Position numbers and translations under genes: made by a program
Assembly (NCBI GenBank): GCA_934351925.1
Contig: CAKRJT010000013.1
Span: forward strand, 1-64,000
Reading direction: 5' to 3'
DNA from: an uncultured Lachnospiraceae bacterium
GTDB taxonomy: Bacteria; Bacillota; Clostridia; Lachnospirales; Lachnospiraceae
DNA: 64,000 nt
Shown: positions 46,288 to 54,544 of the stretch, one piece after another
Layout: each line of letters opens with the position of its first letter
How positions within the stretch are numbered: position 1 is the first letter of the stretch
The notes under the pieces: model-generated
Seen by the model: only the letters and a program-made list of their open reading frames with translations
Told to the model about the DNA's origin: nothing
Database searches by the model: none

Positions 46288-46981
46288 TCTTTCTCAGGCT
46301 CCTTTCCATAAATTTGATTCCACCGCTTATCAAAAGCACAATTACAATGTAAATTATAGCCATCACAAGATATGGCACCATGAATTCATAACTGTTGCTT
46401 CCTATATAGTTAAAGGCAACATATAAATCTGCAGCACCGACGAAGCTGACCACCGAGGTCTCCTTGATAAGGGCGATAAACTCATTGCCGAGCGTAGGAA
46501 GAATGTTCTTGACTGCCTGCGGTATGACAATCTTAATCATGGATACGGAAAAGCTGAGTCCAACTGCTCTTCCTGCCTCAAGCTGCCCCGCATCGACCGA
46601 CATGATACCGCTTCGCATAATCTCCGATATGTACGCGGCGCTGTTAAGACCGAATACCATCATCGACACCTGGACACCCGTCATCTTCACCCCGATAATA
46701 GGAAGAAGAACATAATAAAATACGAGGAGCTGCACAACCATAGGCGTTCCTCTGAAAAGCCCCACATAGAAGCTGCATATTCCGTTAAGCACACGCGGCA
46801 ATACCTTATATTTAGGTATTACCCTGACTGTGGCTATAAGAGTTCCTAGGACTATACCTATAATAAGTCCTATAACTGCAATTAGAAGGGTATTTTTCAA
46901 CCCTTCCAATACTCTTACATAGCCATTTTGTTCGATGAAAATTTCGATAAATTTACTGACCTTCTGACCAAAATTGCCCAT
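46271..46981 (-). CDS. Polar amino-acid ABC importer permease (HisM-type)
   Basis: This 236-aa protein has five hydrophobic segments, the FYVGLFRGTPMVVQL motif and an EAGRAVGLSFSVSMIKIVIP loop for ATPase docking. It works with the binding protein encoded upstream and the ATPase downstream. AGAGGTTT precedes the ATG; a hairpin separates it from the binding-protein gene. Confidence 0.9.
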   Translation of the reverse strand: MGNFGQKVSKFIEIFIEQNGYVRVLEGLKNTLLIAVIGLIIGIVLGTLIATVRVIPKYKVLPRVLNGICSFYVGLFRGTPMVVQLLVFYYVLLPIIGVKMTGVQVSMMVFGLNSAAYISEIMRSGIMSVDAGQLEAGRAVGLSFSVSMIKIVIPQAVKNILPTLGNEFIALIKETSVVSFVGAADLYVAFNYIGSNSYEFMVPYLVMAIIYIVIVLLISGGIKFMERSLRKSDRRN

Positions 46982-47003
46982 TTAAACCTCTCTTATTTCT
47001 TTC

Positions 47004-47041
47004 GGATATATTTCTACGGCCTTTGCTGAAGAAATATATCC
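47004..47041 (-). terminator. Attenuating hairpin after the binding-protein gene
   Basis: GGATATATTTCT (47004-47015) and AGAAATATATCC (47030-47041) form a 12-bp stem right after the binding-protein stop and before the permease start. It probably lets binding-protein mRNA exceed permease mRNA. The T-run is short. Confidence 0.65.
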
Positions 47042-47048
47042 ATTATTC

Positions 47049-47900
47049 TTACTGCATCTTGTTGATAGCTTCGGTTATGCACTTAGCAGGAGCAGCATCA
47101 ATTATTACATACTGTATATTTCCGTTTAAGAGATCCTGTACTGCAAGTGAACCGCTCTTGTAGCCAACTGACTGTGCTGCAAAGCCTGTAAAGCCCCAAT
47201 CAGCATCGCCCTCTACATAGAACTGACCTGTTGTTCCGTTCTGTACACCTATCTTAACCTTGCTGTCCTTGGCTGCCAAAATTGCATTGACATCATCAGC
47301 GGTCTTGCACGAGTCAAACTCTGTGTCGTCAGATGTAACTATAAGCTGCTGCGAAGCGCTGTAATATGAATCAGAGAATGTGACATACTCTTCTCTGTCA
47401 GGCTTAACCGTAAGACCTGCCATGGCAACATCACACTTATGCTGGCCGACTGAGAGACATACCGCATCGAAGTCCATGTTCTGTACAACAAGCTCAACAC
47501 CGAGGTACTCTGCAAGCGCTCCGGCAATCTCCATATCAATTCCGGCATACTTGTCACCAATCATATACTCGAACGGCTCAAATGCTGCATTGGTGGCTAC
47601 GACAAGCTGTTCCTTGTTCGCATCATAAGCTGCAGACTCAACGCCTACCGGCTCACCGTCGCCAAAGTAATGGCTGCATATCTCGTCAAACTTGCCGTTA
47701 TCCTTAATCTCCTTGATAAATGCGTTTACTTTCTCGAGAAGCTCCGGCTGATCCTTGTCAACTCCGAATGCATACTCCTCGTTTGTAAGGTCGATGTCGA
47801 TAACCTTAGCTGTCTTGGCTGTGCTTCCTGACTTTCCGCACGCTGTAAGTGATGCGACAGCCATTGTAAGTGCCGCAATAACTGCTATAATCTTCTTCAT
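47049..47900 (-). CDS. Amino-acid ABC binding lipoprotein, apparently circularly permuted
   Basis: Start ATG 47900 after AAGGAGGAG. The 283-aa lipoprotein (lipobox LTAC, Cys21) is a family-3 binding protein, but residues 32-80 (IDIDLTNEEYAFGVDKDQPE, then LLEKVNAFIKEIKDNGKFDE, ICSHYFGDG) are what such proteins normally have at the very C-terminus. The usual N-terminus (LVVATNAAFEPFEYM) starts only near residue 97, and the protein ends at YVIIDAAPAKCITEAI, just where that tail would normally follow. So the last segment seems moved to the front. It is the first gene of the importer operon. Confidence 0.82.
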   Translation of the reverse strand: MKKIIAVIAALTMAVASLTACGKSGSTAKTAKVIDIDLTNEEYAFGVDKDQPELLEKVNAFIKEIKDNGKFDEICSHYFGDGEPVGVESAAYDANKEQLVVATNAAFEPFEYMIGDKYAGIDMEIAGALAEYLGVELVVQNMDFDAVCLSVGQHKCDVAMAGLTVKPDREEYVTFSDSYYSASQQLIVTSDDTEFDSCKTADDVNAILAAKDSKVKIGVQNGTTGQFYVEGDADWGFTGFAAQSVGYKSGSLAVQDLLNGNIQYVIIDAAPAKCITEAINKMQ

Positions 47901-47981
47901 AAGTTCTCCTCCTTGGAAATTTCCCATTCTACCGGTTTATTCTTATTTTTATAAAGGAACTTTCCGATTTCCTATATCGTA

Positions 47982-48010
47982 AGGATAACACAATTTAAAA
48001 TCATTAACAA
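47982..48010 (-). promoter_or_regulatory. Promoter of the amino-acid importer operon
   Basis: On the minus strand TTGTTA (48010-48005), a 17-base spacer and TATCCT (47987-47982) lie 82 bp ahead of the binding-protein start. The upstream DNA is very AT-rich, consistent with an UP element. Confidence 0.6.
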
Positions 48011-48102
48011 TATGTATTTTTAATCATAATATTGAATATTTATGCAATATTTTTGTATAATATTTGTATTGATTTTTATAAATTAGTATATTGTAGACGG
48101 AC

Positions 48103-48241
48103 GTTGTGTAAATTTAACAATTCAATGCAGGCACGCTCTCGCTGCTCATCGCTGGTAACGGCACATAAGGCGGCAAAATACGCCGCCTAAATGCCGACCG
48201 CTCTGAAGCACCTGCTTATGAATTTGTTAAATTTGCACAAC
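48103..48241. repeat. Large palindromic repeat, family 3, copy 2
   Basis: Arms GTTGTGTAAATTTAACAATT (48103-48122, extending to 48124) and complement (48219-48241) enclose AGGCGGCAAAATACGCCGCCT. Its reverse complement aligns with the element at 18521-18681: GGCGGCGTATTTTGCCGCC, TTATGTGCCG and GAGCGAGAGCGTG-like tracts. It separates the importer operon from the ohyA operon. Confidence 0.75.
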
Positions 48242-48285
48242 TGCTTAGTCTCAAATTTGAGTTTCACAATTACTTAATCTATTAC

Positions 48286-48338
48286 AAAATAAAAGGTGTG
48301 TAAAAATGTCTTTCCCATTTCTACACACCTTTTATTTT
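48286..48338 (-). terminator. Bidirectional terminator after ohyA
   Basis: AAAATAAAAGGTGTGTA and its complement form a long stem around a short imperfect middle, with A and T runs on each side. It ends the ohyA operon. Confidence 0.9.
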
Positions 48339-48359
48339 CAATTTTAGAACAACTATATT

Positions 48360-50366
48360 TTACATATAGTCCCTGAGCACTCCGTGGTCTCTTAAGAGTT
48401 TTTCGATTGCGGTTCCCTTAATCTTCTTGATGATAGGCTTCTTGAGTGCGTTGAGTGGTCCCGGAAGCTCAATCTCAAGCGGGGATTTACCGTCCATGAG
48501 CTTTACGGAGCTGTCTAAGAGCTCTCTCACATCATATACACTGCCCCAGACCTCCGGAACACCTCTGTCCACGCCGAGAAGTCCGTATACAGCCTCCATA
48601 GCTGTTCTGACAGAGTACTCCGTTGTAAATATTGTGTCTCTTGGAGTCTCAGCGAACTGTCCAAGGAATGCGAAGTTAATGCAGCCATCAGGGATAACAT
48701 CAGGACGATCTCCCTTTCTTCTCGGCATGAAGAACGCTGTGATGTAAGGCATCATCGTAGGAACCGATACGACCTTATCCCTTGCGAGCTCGTCAATCTG
48801 GTCAACAGGAATTCCGAGGTGGTACAGCCACTCTGCAGCAATCTCCTCACCCGTACATTCCTTCATAGGCTTCTTTACATAATCGCCCGGAACATCTGTG
48901 AACAGGCTGTATACCCATACGCATACCTCTTCCTTCTTCTGCTCCTTGAACTGTCCCTGTCTGTTGATTGTCCAGCTAAGCAGCCACTTGGAATCCTTGC
49001 AGCTTACGATACCGCCGGTAACAACATTGCCTGTTCTAGGGTCTCTCTTACAAATCTTCTTGATTGCATTGATGATGGTCTCATCTGAGGTTGTAACTGT
49101 AGCTGACTCCCAGTTGGTCTTAGAGATATCAGAGCAGAACTTCTCCGGATGTCCGAAATCAGGGCTCTGCTTTGCAATGTTCTTCCAGAGGCTCCATACG
49201 CCGCTCGTTCTGACCTCAGCATCGCCGACAGGCGCCTGGGTGTGTGAACCGTAGATTGTGCTCTCTGTGCAGCTTCCGTTGGTTACGAATACCATATCGT
49301 TCTCAGTAAGCTCAATAACCTTCTCCTCGCCCTTGTGCCTGCAGATAATTCTCTTTGCCACCTTCTTCTGACCTGTTATCTCGAACTCAACATTTGTGAC
49401 CTCTGTGTTGAACTCGAACTTAACTCCTGCTTTCTCCAGATACTTCTTCATAGGAAGAATAAGTGACTCATACTGGTTGTACTTGGTGAACTTGAGAGCA
49501 CTGAAATCAGGGAGTCCGCCAATATGGTGAATAAATCTCTGGAAGTAGAGCTTCATCTCAAGGGCACTGTGCCAGTTCTCGAATGCGAACATTGTTCGCC
49601 AGTATAACCAGAAATCCGACTTAAATACCTCGTCATCGAATACATCCTCGATAGTCTTGTCATAGAGATCCTCATCCTTTGTGAAGAACAGCTTCATAAT
49701 CTCCATGCAGCCCTTCTGGCTTAAGTTGAACTTGCCGTCCGTGTGTGCGTCTTCACCGCGGTTGACCGTGGCACGGCACAATGAATAGTTAGGGTCATGC
49801 TTGTTGAGCCAGTAGTACTCGTCGAGAACGGATACACCCGGTGTCTCGATTGAAGGAATACTTCTGAACAGATCCCACAGACATTCAAAATGATTCTCCA
49901 TCTCACGTCCGCCACGCATTACATAGCCTCTTGTAGGGTCATTTATACCGTCACAGGCACCGCCGGCAACGTCCATAGCCTCAAGAATATGAATATTCTT
50001 TCCAGGCATCTGTGCATCCCTTACAAGGAAACATGCAGCGGCGAGTGAAGCAAGACCGCTTCCTACAAGGTATGCTGACTTCCCATCGACGCCTTCAGGC
50101 TTCTCAGGGCGTGCAAAGGCTTCATAATTACCGTTTGTGTAGTAAATTCCCTTGCTGTTCTTCTCATATTTTCCGCGCTCCGTGTTGCAAAACTCTTTAA
50201 GCTCCTGCTGTCTGCTCTCAGGCATTCCCTTCTTCCCGGCGCTTTTGGATAAGCCACCCTGCTTGCTCTCGTCATTCTTTTTCTTAACCACATTCACTGC
50301 CGCAACACCTGCTCCTATAGCGAGTGCCGATGCAACCAGTTTCATTTTCTTCTTACCTTTGCTCAT
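48360..50366 (-). CDS. ohyA: Oleate hydratase (MCRA family) with N-terminal membrane segment
   Basis: I start at ATG 50366 after AAAGGTGG; a GTG four codons earlier is on the site. The 668-aa FAD enzyme adds water to the cis-9 double bond of oleate, giving 10-hydroxystearate. It has the dinucleotide fold SAYLVGSGLASLAAACFL (about 98-115), the family motif NIHILEAMDVAGGACDG and RGGREMENHFECLWDLF. Residues 6-30 hold a hydrophobic stretch (LVASALAIGAGVAAVNVV) absent from the commonly studied enzymes, so it may be membrane-tied. It is 32 bp after a DUF308 gene and downstream of a TetR gene, which may sense fatty acids. Confidence 0.9.
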   Translation of the reverse strand: MSKGKKKMKLVASALAIGAGVAAVNVVKKKNDESKQGGLSKSAGKKGMPESRQQELKEFCNTERGKYEKNSKGIYYTNGNYEAFARPEKPEGVDGKSAYLVGSGLASLAAACFLVRDAQMPGKNIHILEAMDVAGGACDGINDPTRGYVMRGGREMENHFECLWDLFRSIPSIETPGVSVLDEYYWLNKHDPNYSLCRATVNRGEDAHTDGKFNLSQKGCMEIMKLFFTKDEDLYDKTIEDVFDDEVFKSDFWLYWRTMFAFENWHSALEMKLYFQRFIHHIGGLPDFSALKFTKYNQYESLILPMKKYLEKAGVKFEFNTEVTNVEFEITGQKKVAKRIICRHKGEEKVIELTENDMVFVTNGSCTESTIYGSHTQAPVGDAEVRTSGVWSLWKNIAKQSPDFGHPEKFCSDISKTNWESATVTTSDETIINAIKKICKRDPRTGNVVTGGIVSCKDSKWLLSWTINRQGQFKEQKKEEVCVWVYSLFTDVPGDYVKKPMKECTGEEIAAEWLYHLGIPVDQIDELARDKVVSVPTMMPYITAFFMPRRKGDRPDVIPDGCINFAFLGQFAETPRDTIFTTEYSVRTAMEAVYGLLGVDRGVPEVWGSVYDVRELLDSSVKLMDGKSPLEIELPGPLNALKKPIIKKIKGTAIEKLLRDHGVLRDYM

Positions 50367-50397
50367 ACTCTTGTCCACCTTTCTATTTGATAATTTT

Positions 50398-50982
50398 TTA
50401 ACTTTCTAACCTTTTCCTGCGTATCGTCTTGACTGTGCTTAACACCACACAGATGTTTAACACTCCGTCAAGCACAAGGTTGATACCGATTATCCAAGCT
50501 GCCATCGTCTGTGCCGCAAAAGGGATAACCATAAGTATTATACCCACTATGGATACAAGCAAGGCGATAACGAGGATAAGCCACCAGTTCTCAATTCCAA
50601 ACTTCTTTGCATCCACCGCCGTCTGCAGCTTTAACGCGCCGTCAATCAGAATAAATATTCCCACACATACCGATAATATTTCGACCATGTAGGAAGTTCT
50701 GAATATCAGCACAGCCCCCAGTATCGCGGATATGATTCCAAGTGCAAAATCGAACTGAAATGCAAGCTGGAAAATATCCTTCGTGAAATAGCCGACTATC
50801 TTGACTGCTCCTAACATAACCAACACGACACCGAATATCTTACATAGGACATTGATTGCCCTTATCGGACTGAACAAAATCAGCATACCAACAATTATGA
50901 GGCATACATCCATCACAATATACATATTCTTTACTATTTTGAGCTGTTTCATTCCAAGCCTCGTTTCCGCAGATATTTTCAC
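50398..50982 (-). CDS. DUF308/HdeD-like membrane protein
   Basis: This 194-aa protein has six hydrophobic helices (about 21-40, 46-64, 77-95, 101-119, 133-153, 158-180) in three pairs, as in the DUF308 family. Start is GTG 50982 with GAAGGA, or ATG 50952 with GAGG closer; I cannot decide. It is the first gene of the ohyA operon, so it may cope with fatty-acid stress at the membrane. A TATTAT -10-like box lies about 55 bp upstream. Confidence 0.75.
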   Translation of the reverse strand: MKISAETRLGMKQLKIVKNMYIVMDVCLIIVGMLILFSPIRAINVLCKIFGVVLVMLGAVKIVGYFTKDIFQLAFQFDFALGIISAILGAVLIFRTSYMVEILSVCVGIFILIDGALKLQTAVDAKKFGIENWWLILVIALLVSIVGIILMVIPFAAQTMAAWIIGINLVLDGVLNICVVLSTVKTIRRKRLES

Positions 50983-51101
50983 TGCCGGCGGTTCCTTCGA
51001 CTATCTTTCGACCACCTTGTAGTGTTATAATACCCCACCCTCCGCGCTTTTAAAACAGACAAAAATGCCTGAATGTCTGATTTTTAGGCAAAAAAGAAAA
51101 A

Positions 51102-51132
51102 GTGTCTGAAAATCAATCTGATTTCCAGACAC
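51102..51132 (-). terminator. Hairpin after the TetR gene
   Basis: GTGTCTGAAAATCA (51102-51115) and TGATTTCCAGACAC (51119-51132) form a 14-bp stem with one mismatch, right after the TetR stop. A shorter CAGACA/TGTCTG pair lies 25-45 bp downstream and could be the TetR operator in front of the DUF308 gene. Confidence 0.8.
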
Positions 51133-51137
51133 TCCTG

Positions 51138-51704
51138 TTATCGGCGCTCCTGTACACACTGTTCTATCATATCCTTCACCGTAGCGTTGAAGGTTCCGGC
51201 GGTTCTCGCGATGAACTTCTCCTGCCCCGACGGCAGCTTTCTCTTAATCCATTCAAGTGTATTTCCGACTATCGCGTGGGTATAAAAGCCGGTGATGTAG
51301 TCAATATCCTCCTCGGAGAGCTTATACCCTTGCGCCTCCTTCTTCACAAACCTGCTTATAAAGGAGAATGCAAGCGTTTCGAGATAATTTTCGAGGACAT
51401 CCCGCTTCCTCGAGTCGTATATATGAAGGATTGCCCTTCTGTACTTCAGCACAAACTGCGCCGCCCTCTCATACTCCTCGCCGAACGTGGTATTCTCATC
51501 TATATCACCCGACATAAACCTCTCGGTCTCCACGCGGAACACATCGTCTAAGAGGTCATATATATCGCTGTAGTGATAGTAGAAGGTATTCCTGTTAATC
51601 TCGCACTCCTCCACGATATCTCTCACGGTTATCTTGTCAAGGCTCTCGTTCTCTAAAAGCTGCATAAAGGTGTTCATAATAAACTTCTGCGTCTGTTTAG
51701 CCAT
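51138..51704 (-). CDS. TetR-family regulator
   Basis: This 188-aa protein has the HTH DKITVRDIVEECEINRNTFY, YHYSDIYDLLDDVF and a C-terminal helical ligand domain (TetR_C-like). It lies upstream of the DUF308-ohyA operon in the same direction, separated by a strong hairpin, so it probably controls that operon and may sense fatty acids. Its start (ATG 51704) follows TGAGG, which is part of the decayed hypB gene. Confidence 0.85.
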   Translation of the reverse strand: MAKQTQKFIMNTFMQLLENESLDKITVRDIVEECEINRNTFYYHYSDIYDLLDDVFRVETERFMSGDIDENTTFGEEYERAAQFVLKYRRAILHIYDSRKRDVLENYLETLAFSFISRFVKKEAQGYKLSEEDIDYITGFYTHAIVGNTLEWIKRKLPSGQEKFIARTAGTFNATVKDMIEQCVQERR

Positions 51705-51714
51705 CTATGGTGCC

Positions 51715-52085
51715 TCATTTTTCCGCAAGCCACTCTTTCGCCTGCTGTTTTAGCCATTCACACCATTCGTCCGCTCCCTCGCCCGTCCGGCGCAGATAGG
51801 AAAATCTTAGGTTTCAGGTTACGCATGAGCGTATACTCCTAAACTTATCCATATCGAAATCGAAGTACGCAAGTACATCTATCTTGTTGATTATGAGTGC
51901 ACCGCATACCGTTAATATGAGCAGCTATTTGAGAGGCTGGTCATATCCGCATCGGGATGGCACATACCTCCTGTGTGAATCTGAACAGTCCTGGCAGCCG
52001 TCTTTTCGGAGCTTGCTCCTGCATCGGCATCGCTGCCGGCAAAGACGCTCTGCTTGACTTCTATAATTTTATAATTTTTTTCCAT
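51715..52085 (-). pseudogene. hypB: Decayed hypB (hydrogenase nickel insertion GTPase)
   Basis: Minus-strand frames read MEKNYKIIEVKQSVFAGSDA at the start, then TVQIHTGGMCHPDADMT (the HypB zinc/nickel-site block), then CALIINKIDVLAYFDFDMDK (the NKxD GTPase motif) and TGEGADEWCEWLKQQAKEWL before a stop at 51715. The P-loop block is deleted and the pieces are in different frames. Normal HypB is over 200 aa. No other hyp or hydrogenase gene is near. Confidence 0.75.
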
Positions 52086-52147
52086 TACTAACAATCCTTT
52101 TAATGATTAATTTTTCGTAAACTTGCTCTTTGGGGATTGCTGTTGTC

Positions 52148-52167
52148 ATCATGACCCATCATGACCC
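52148..52167. repeat. Two tandem copies of ATCATGACCC
   Basis: Exact 10-bp direct repeats lie 172 bp upstream of the DUF2798 gene and just ahead of its likely promoter (TATAAT at 52246-52251). They may be binding sites. The rest of 52086-52338 holds no gene. Confidence 0.45.
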
Positions 52168-52338
52168 TCAAATCATATTATTCTTGCATAATCGGATTTT
52201 ATGTGTTATCATATCTGCCTGTAAACTGCATAGAGAACTTTGGTATATAATTGGAAACGATACATGCGTGTTTGCATGATTAACGAACAACACACATGTA
52301 TTTTTTATGCCAAAATTTATATCTAAAGGAGAACATTT

Positions 52339-52812
52339 ATGCAAAAGAAACCATTTTTACAGAGTCTTATCTTCACAGCCGTCATGGCATTCGTCATGGT
52401 CTACGCCATGGTATGCTACAATATCGCCATCGAGATGGGCGGTATGAGCAACCGGATTTTCCTCATCGCGTTCCATGAAATCCCTATTATGTGGCCTATC
52501 GCAATCGTCCTCGAGATGTTCGTGTTCGAACGGCTTGCAATCAAGCTCGCCTTCCGCTTCGTAAACCCTGAAAAGGACAGTCCTTTTTTAATAACCCTCG
52601 GCATCTCCTCCATGATTGTATGCCTCATGTGCCCGACTATGAGCCTCATCGCCACACTCCTCTTCGCACACCCGGGCTCACAGGTTGTCGCCGTGTGGCT
52701 CCAGAAGCTTGCACTCAACTTCCCTATGGCGCTGTGCTGGCAGGTATTCTTCGCAGGACCTGGGGTACGCAATTTCTTCAAGCTGTTCGAGAAGAAGGGC
52801 GCGAAGGCGTAA
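52339..52812 (+). CDS. DUF2798 membrane protein
   Basis: This 157-aa protein has two pairs of hydrophobic segments (about 8-28, 46-66, 84-106, 118-140) and is a tandem form of the DUF2798 family (MVYAMVCYNIAIEMGG, HEIPIMWPIAIVLEMF). It has no assigned role. AAAGGAGA precedes the ATG, and a TATAAT lies 88 bp upstream. It is one of few plus-strand genes and ends in front of a large palindrome. Confidence 0.8.
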   Translation: MQKKPFLQSLIFTAVMAFVMVYAMVCYNIAIEMGGMSNRIFLIAFHEIPIMWPIAIVLEMFVFERLAIKLAFRFVNPEKDSPFLITLGISSMIVCLMCPTMSLIATLLFAHPGSQVVAVWLQKLALNFPMALCWQVFFAGPGVRNFFKLFEKKGAKA

Positions 52813-52824
52813 CTGTAAACGAGT

Positions 52825-53128
52825 GATTGGGTTGGTATAACATGCGGTGTGGTGTGTGAGTGTATAATGTTTTGTGGTTATGGACATCGGCTCCGTTACT
52901 CGGGGCTAAGTTGTTCTAAGGGCTCTGGACTATATTTTCTATACTCCCGCCACCGAAGCAAAGCATACGTCCTGTATGCATTGCTTCTAAAGCAGCGTCC
53001 ATGCTGCTTTTGGCTGGACAATCGCCAGAGCCCTAAGAACAACTAAGCCCCTCATAAAAGTCGCGATATCCATAACCACAAACCGTTATACACATTCAGG
53101 CTTTCAAGCATGTTACGCCAACCCAATC
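52825..53128. repeat. Large palindromic repeat, family 4, copy A
   Basis: The outer arms are GATTGGGTTGGTATAACATG (52825-52844) and its near-complement (53109-53128). Inner pairs include GTATAATG..TTGTGGTTATGGA with TCCATAACCACAA, and GGGGCTAAGTTGTTCTAAGG with CCTTAGAACAACTTAGCCCC-type sequence. It is homologous to 53711-54000 in the opposite orientation. No open frame is seen. Confidence 0.85.
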
Positions 53129-53137
53129 TGTATACGG

Positions 53138-53178
53138 AAAAAGGTGCACGAAAATTTTTCATTTCGTGCACCTTTTTT
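53138..53178. terminator. Strong bidirectional terminator
   Basis: AAAAAGGTGCACGAAA and TTTCGTGCACCTTTTTT flank a short loop. It separates the DUF2798 and GNAT genes, which converge here. Confidence 0.9.
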
Positions 53179-53237
53179 GCTTCCATGCAGCTATTTTAAC
53201 ATGAATTTCAATAATTTATTACTTTATCTACTTGTAA

Positions 53238-53642
53238 TCAATCAAAATTTTTAACCACCAATGCGGAGTAATTATCATACTGTTTAAATCCATAGCGCTC
53301 ATAAAATGCAATATTTTTCGGGTCAGATGGCATGACTTTTACATACAGCAGATTTCTGAAATGGTTCATGAGCCGCTTCATAAGCTCGTCCCCTATATGT
53401 TTCCCCTGATACTGCGGGTCAACCAGCAGGTAATGTATGAGCGCAACCGTCTCCCCATCATCAAGGGCGCGAACCAGCCCAACCAGTCTTTCTCCGTCCC
53501 ACGCCGAAACAACATGCGTTGAATTTTTCATCGCCCTCACCAGTCTGTCTGGATACCTTCCCGACTCCCAGTTTACCGATAAAAACAGCCGTTCCAAATC
53601 GTCTCTGTCAAAATCACGGATTTCCTTATACTCTATATTCAT
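53238..53642 (-). CDS. GNAT-family N-acetyltransferase
   Basis: This 134-aa protein has the acetyl-CoA loop LVDPQYQGKHIGDELMKRLM (R/Q-x-x-G-x-G/I) and MPSDPKNIAFYERYGFKQYD near the end, as in GNAT enzymes of the small type. I start at ATG 53642, nine bases after GGGAG. It stands alone between two inverted copies of a large palindrome. The substrate is unknown. Confidence 0.85.
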   Translation of the reverse strand: MNIEYKEIRDFDRDDLERLFLSVNWESGRYPDRLVRAMKNSTHVVSAWDGERLVGLVRALDDGETVALIHYLLVDPQYQGKHIGDELMKRLMNHFRNLLYVKVMPSDPKNIAFYERYGFKQYDNYSALVVKNFD

Positions 53643-53710
53643 TGCCAAGTACTCCCTTCCCGGTAGCTTATACGGCTAATATAATACTTCATGTTACTCA
53701 TATTGTATGT

Positions 53711-54000
53711 GTCAAAACATGCTCATGAAACTTAAATATGTATAACGTGTTATATTTATGCGTATCGCGACTTTTGGGAGAAGCTTAGATTGTTCTTAGG
53801 ACTCTGTTTAATTCCAGCCACAGTCAGCATGGAGGCTGACTGAGTTGCAAACAGCCATGGAGGGCTGATTTTGCAACGGTGGCGTGCATTTATAAAACAT
53901 ATATCAGAGTCCTTAGAACATCTTGGCTTCGTACAACCGGAGCCGATATGCATAAATATAACACGTTATACATTCACAGATTAAATCAGCATGTTTTGAC
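53711..54000. repeat. Large palindromic repeat, family 4, copy B
   Basis: Arms GTCAAAACATGCT (53711-53723) and complement (53988-54000) are perfect. A perfect 22-bp inner pair lies at 53740-53761 and 53950-53971. The shared core with copy A reads TATCGCGACTTTT, TTGTTCTTAGG.CTCTG, CGGTGGCG and GGAGCCGAT. It lies between the nicotinamidase and GNAT genes. Confidence 0.85.
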
Positions 54001-54016
54001 GTCTTAATTCTCGAAT

Positions 54017-54544
54017 CTACAGCACATTTACCTGGCACATCTTCATCGCCTCGAGCGCATTTTTATGGCTCTGCGGCGTTACTCCGGCGCAGCAGTTTTC
54101 AATAACATTAATCTCAGTCTCCGGAAGGTTTGCCTTAATCACCATCGCGTTTGAGATGACACAGATATCGGTGCAGAGCCCGATGAGGGTCACACTCTCA
54201 AGCCCGTCGACTGTTTTAAGGTATGTGGCAAGCTCCACAGAACCGAAGGTAAGCTTATCGAACACCTTCGTGTCGTCGCTTTGAAGTGCCTTCAGCTCGT
54301 CACGGATTTCCCAGCCGGCTGTACCCTTTATGCAGTGAGGCACGGGAAGGTTTCTGCCCTCCTGAGTGTCCATGTAGTTGTCAAAATGTGTGTCCCTCGT
54401 GTAGATAACTTCGTCGCCTCTATCCAGGGCTTTCTTTATGCAGTCTGCCACATCTGTGACTATCGCCTGTGCCTCCTTTGTGCCGAGTGCTCCGTCGATG
54501 AAATCATTCTGCATATCAATAACGACAAGTATGTTTTTACTCAT
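54017..54544 (-). CDS. Isochorismatase-type cysteine hydrolase (nicotinamidase-like)
   Basis: This 175-aa protein has the catalytic Asp (VVIDMQNDFIDG), Lys (FDKLTFGSV) and Cys (LIGLCTDICVISNAM) of the family, plus the HxxD-like metal region around YTRDTHFD. It probably deamidates nicotinamide to nicotinate for NAD salvage. Start ATG 54544 (or 54553) overlaps the end of the MATE gene by 8 bp, so the two are coupled. Confidence 0.85.
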   Translation of the reverse strand: MSKNILVVIDMQNDFIDGALGTKEAQAIVTDVADCIKKALDRGDEVIYTRDTHFDNYMDTQEGRNLPVPHCIKGTAGWEIRDELKALQSDDTKVFDKLTFGSVELATYLKTVDGLESVTLIGLCTDICVISNAMVIKANLPETEINVIENCCAGVTPQSHKNALEAMKMCQVNVL

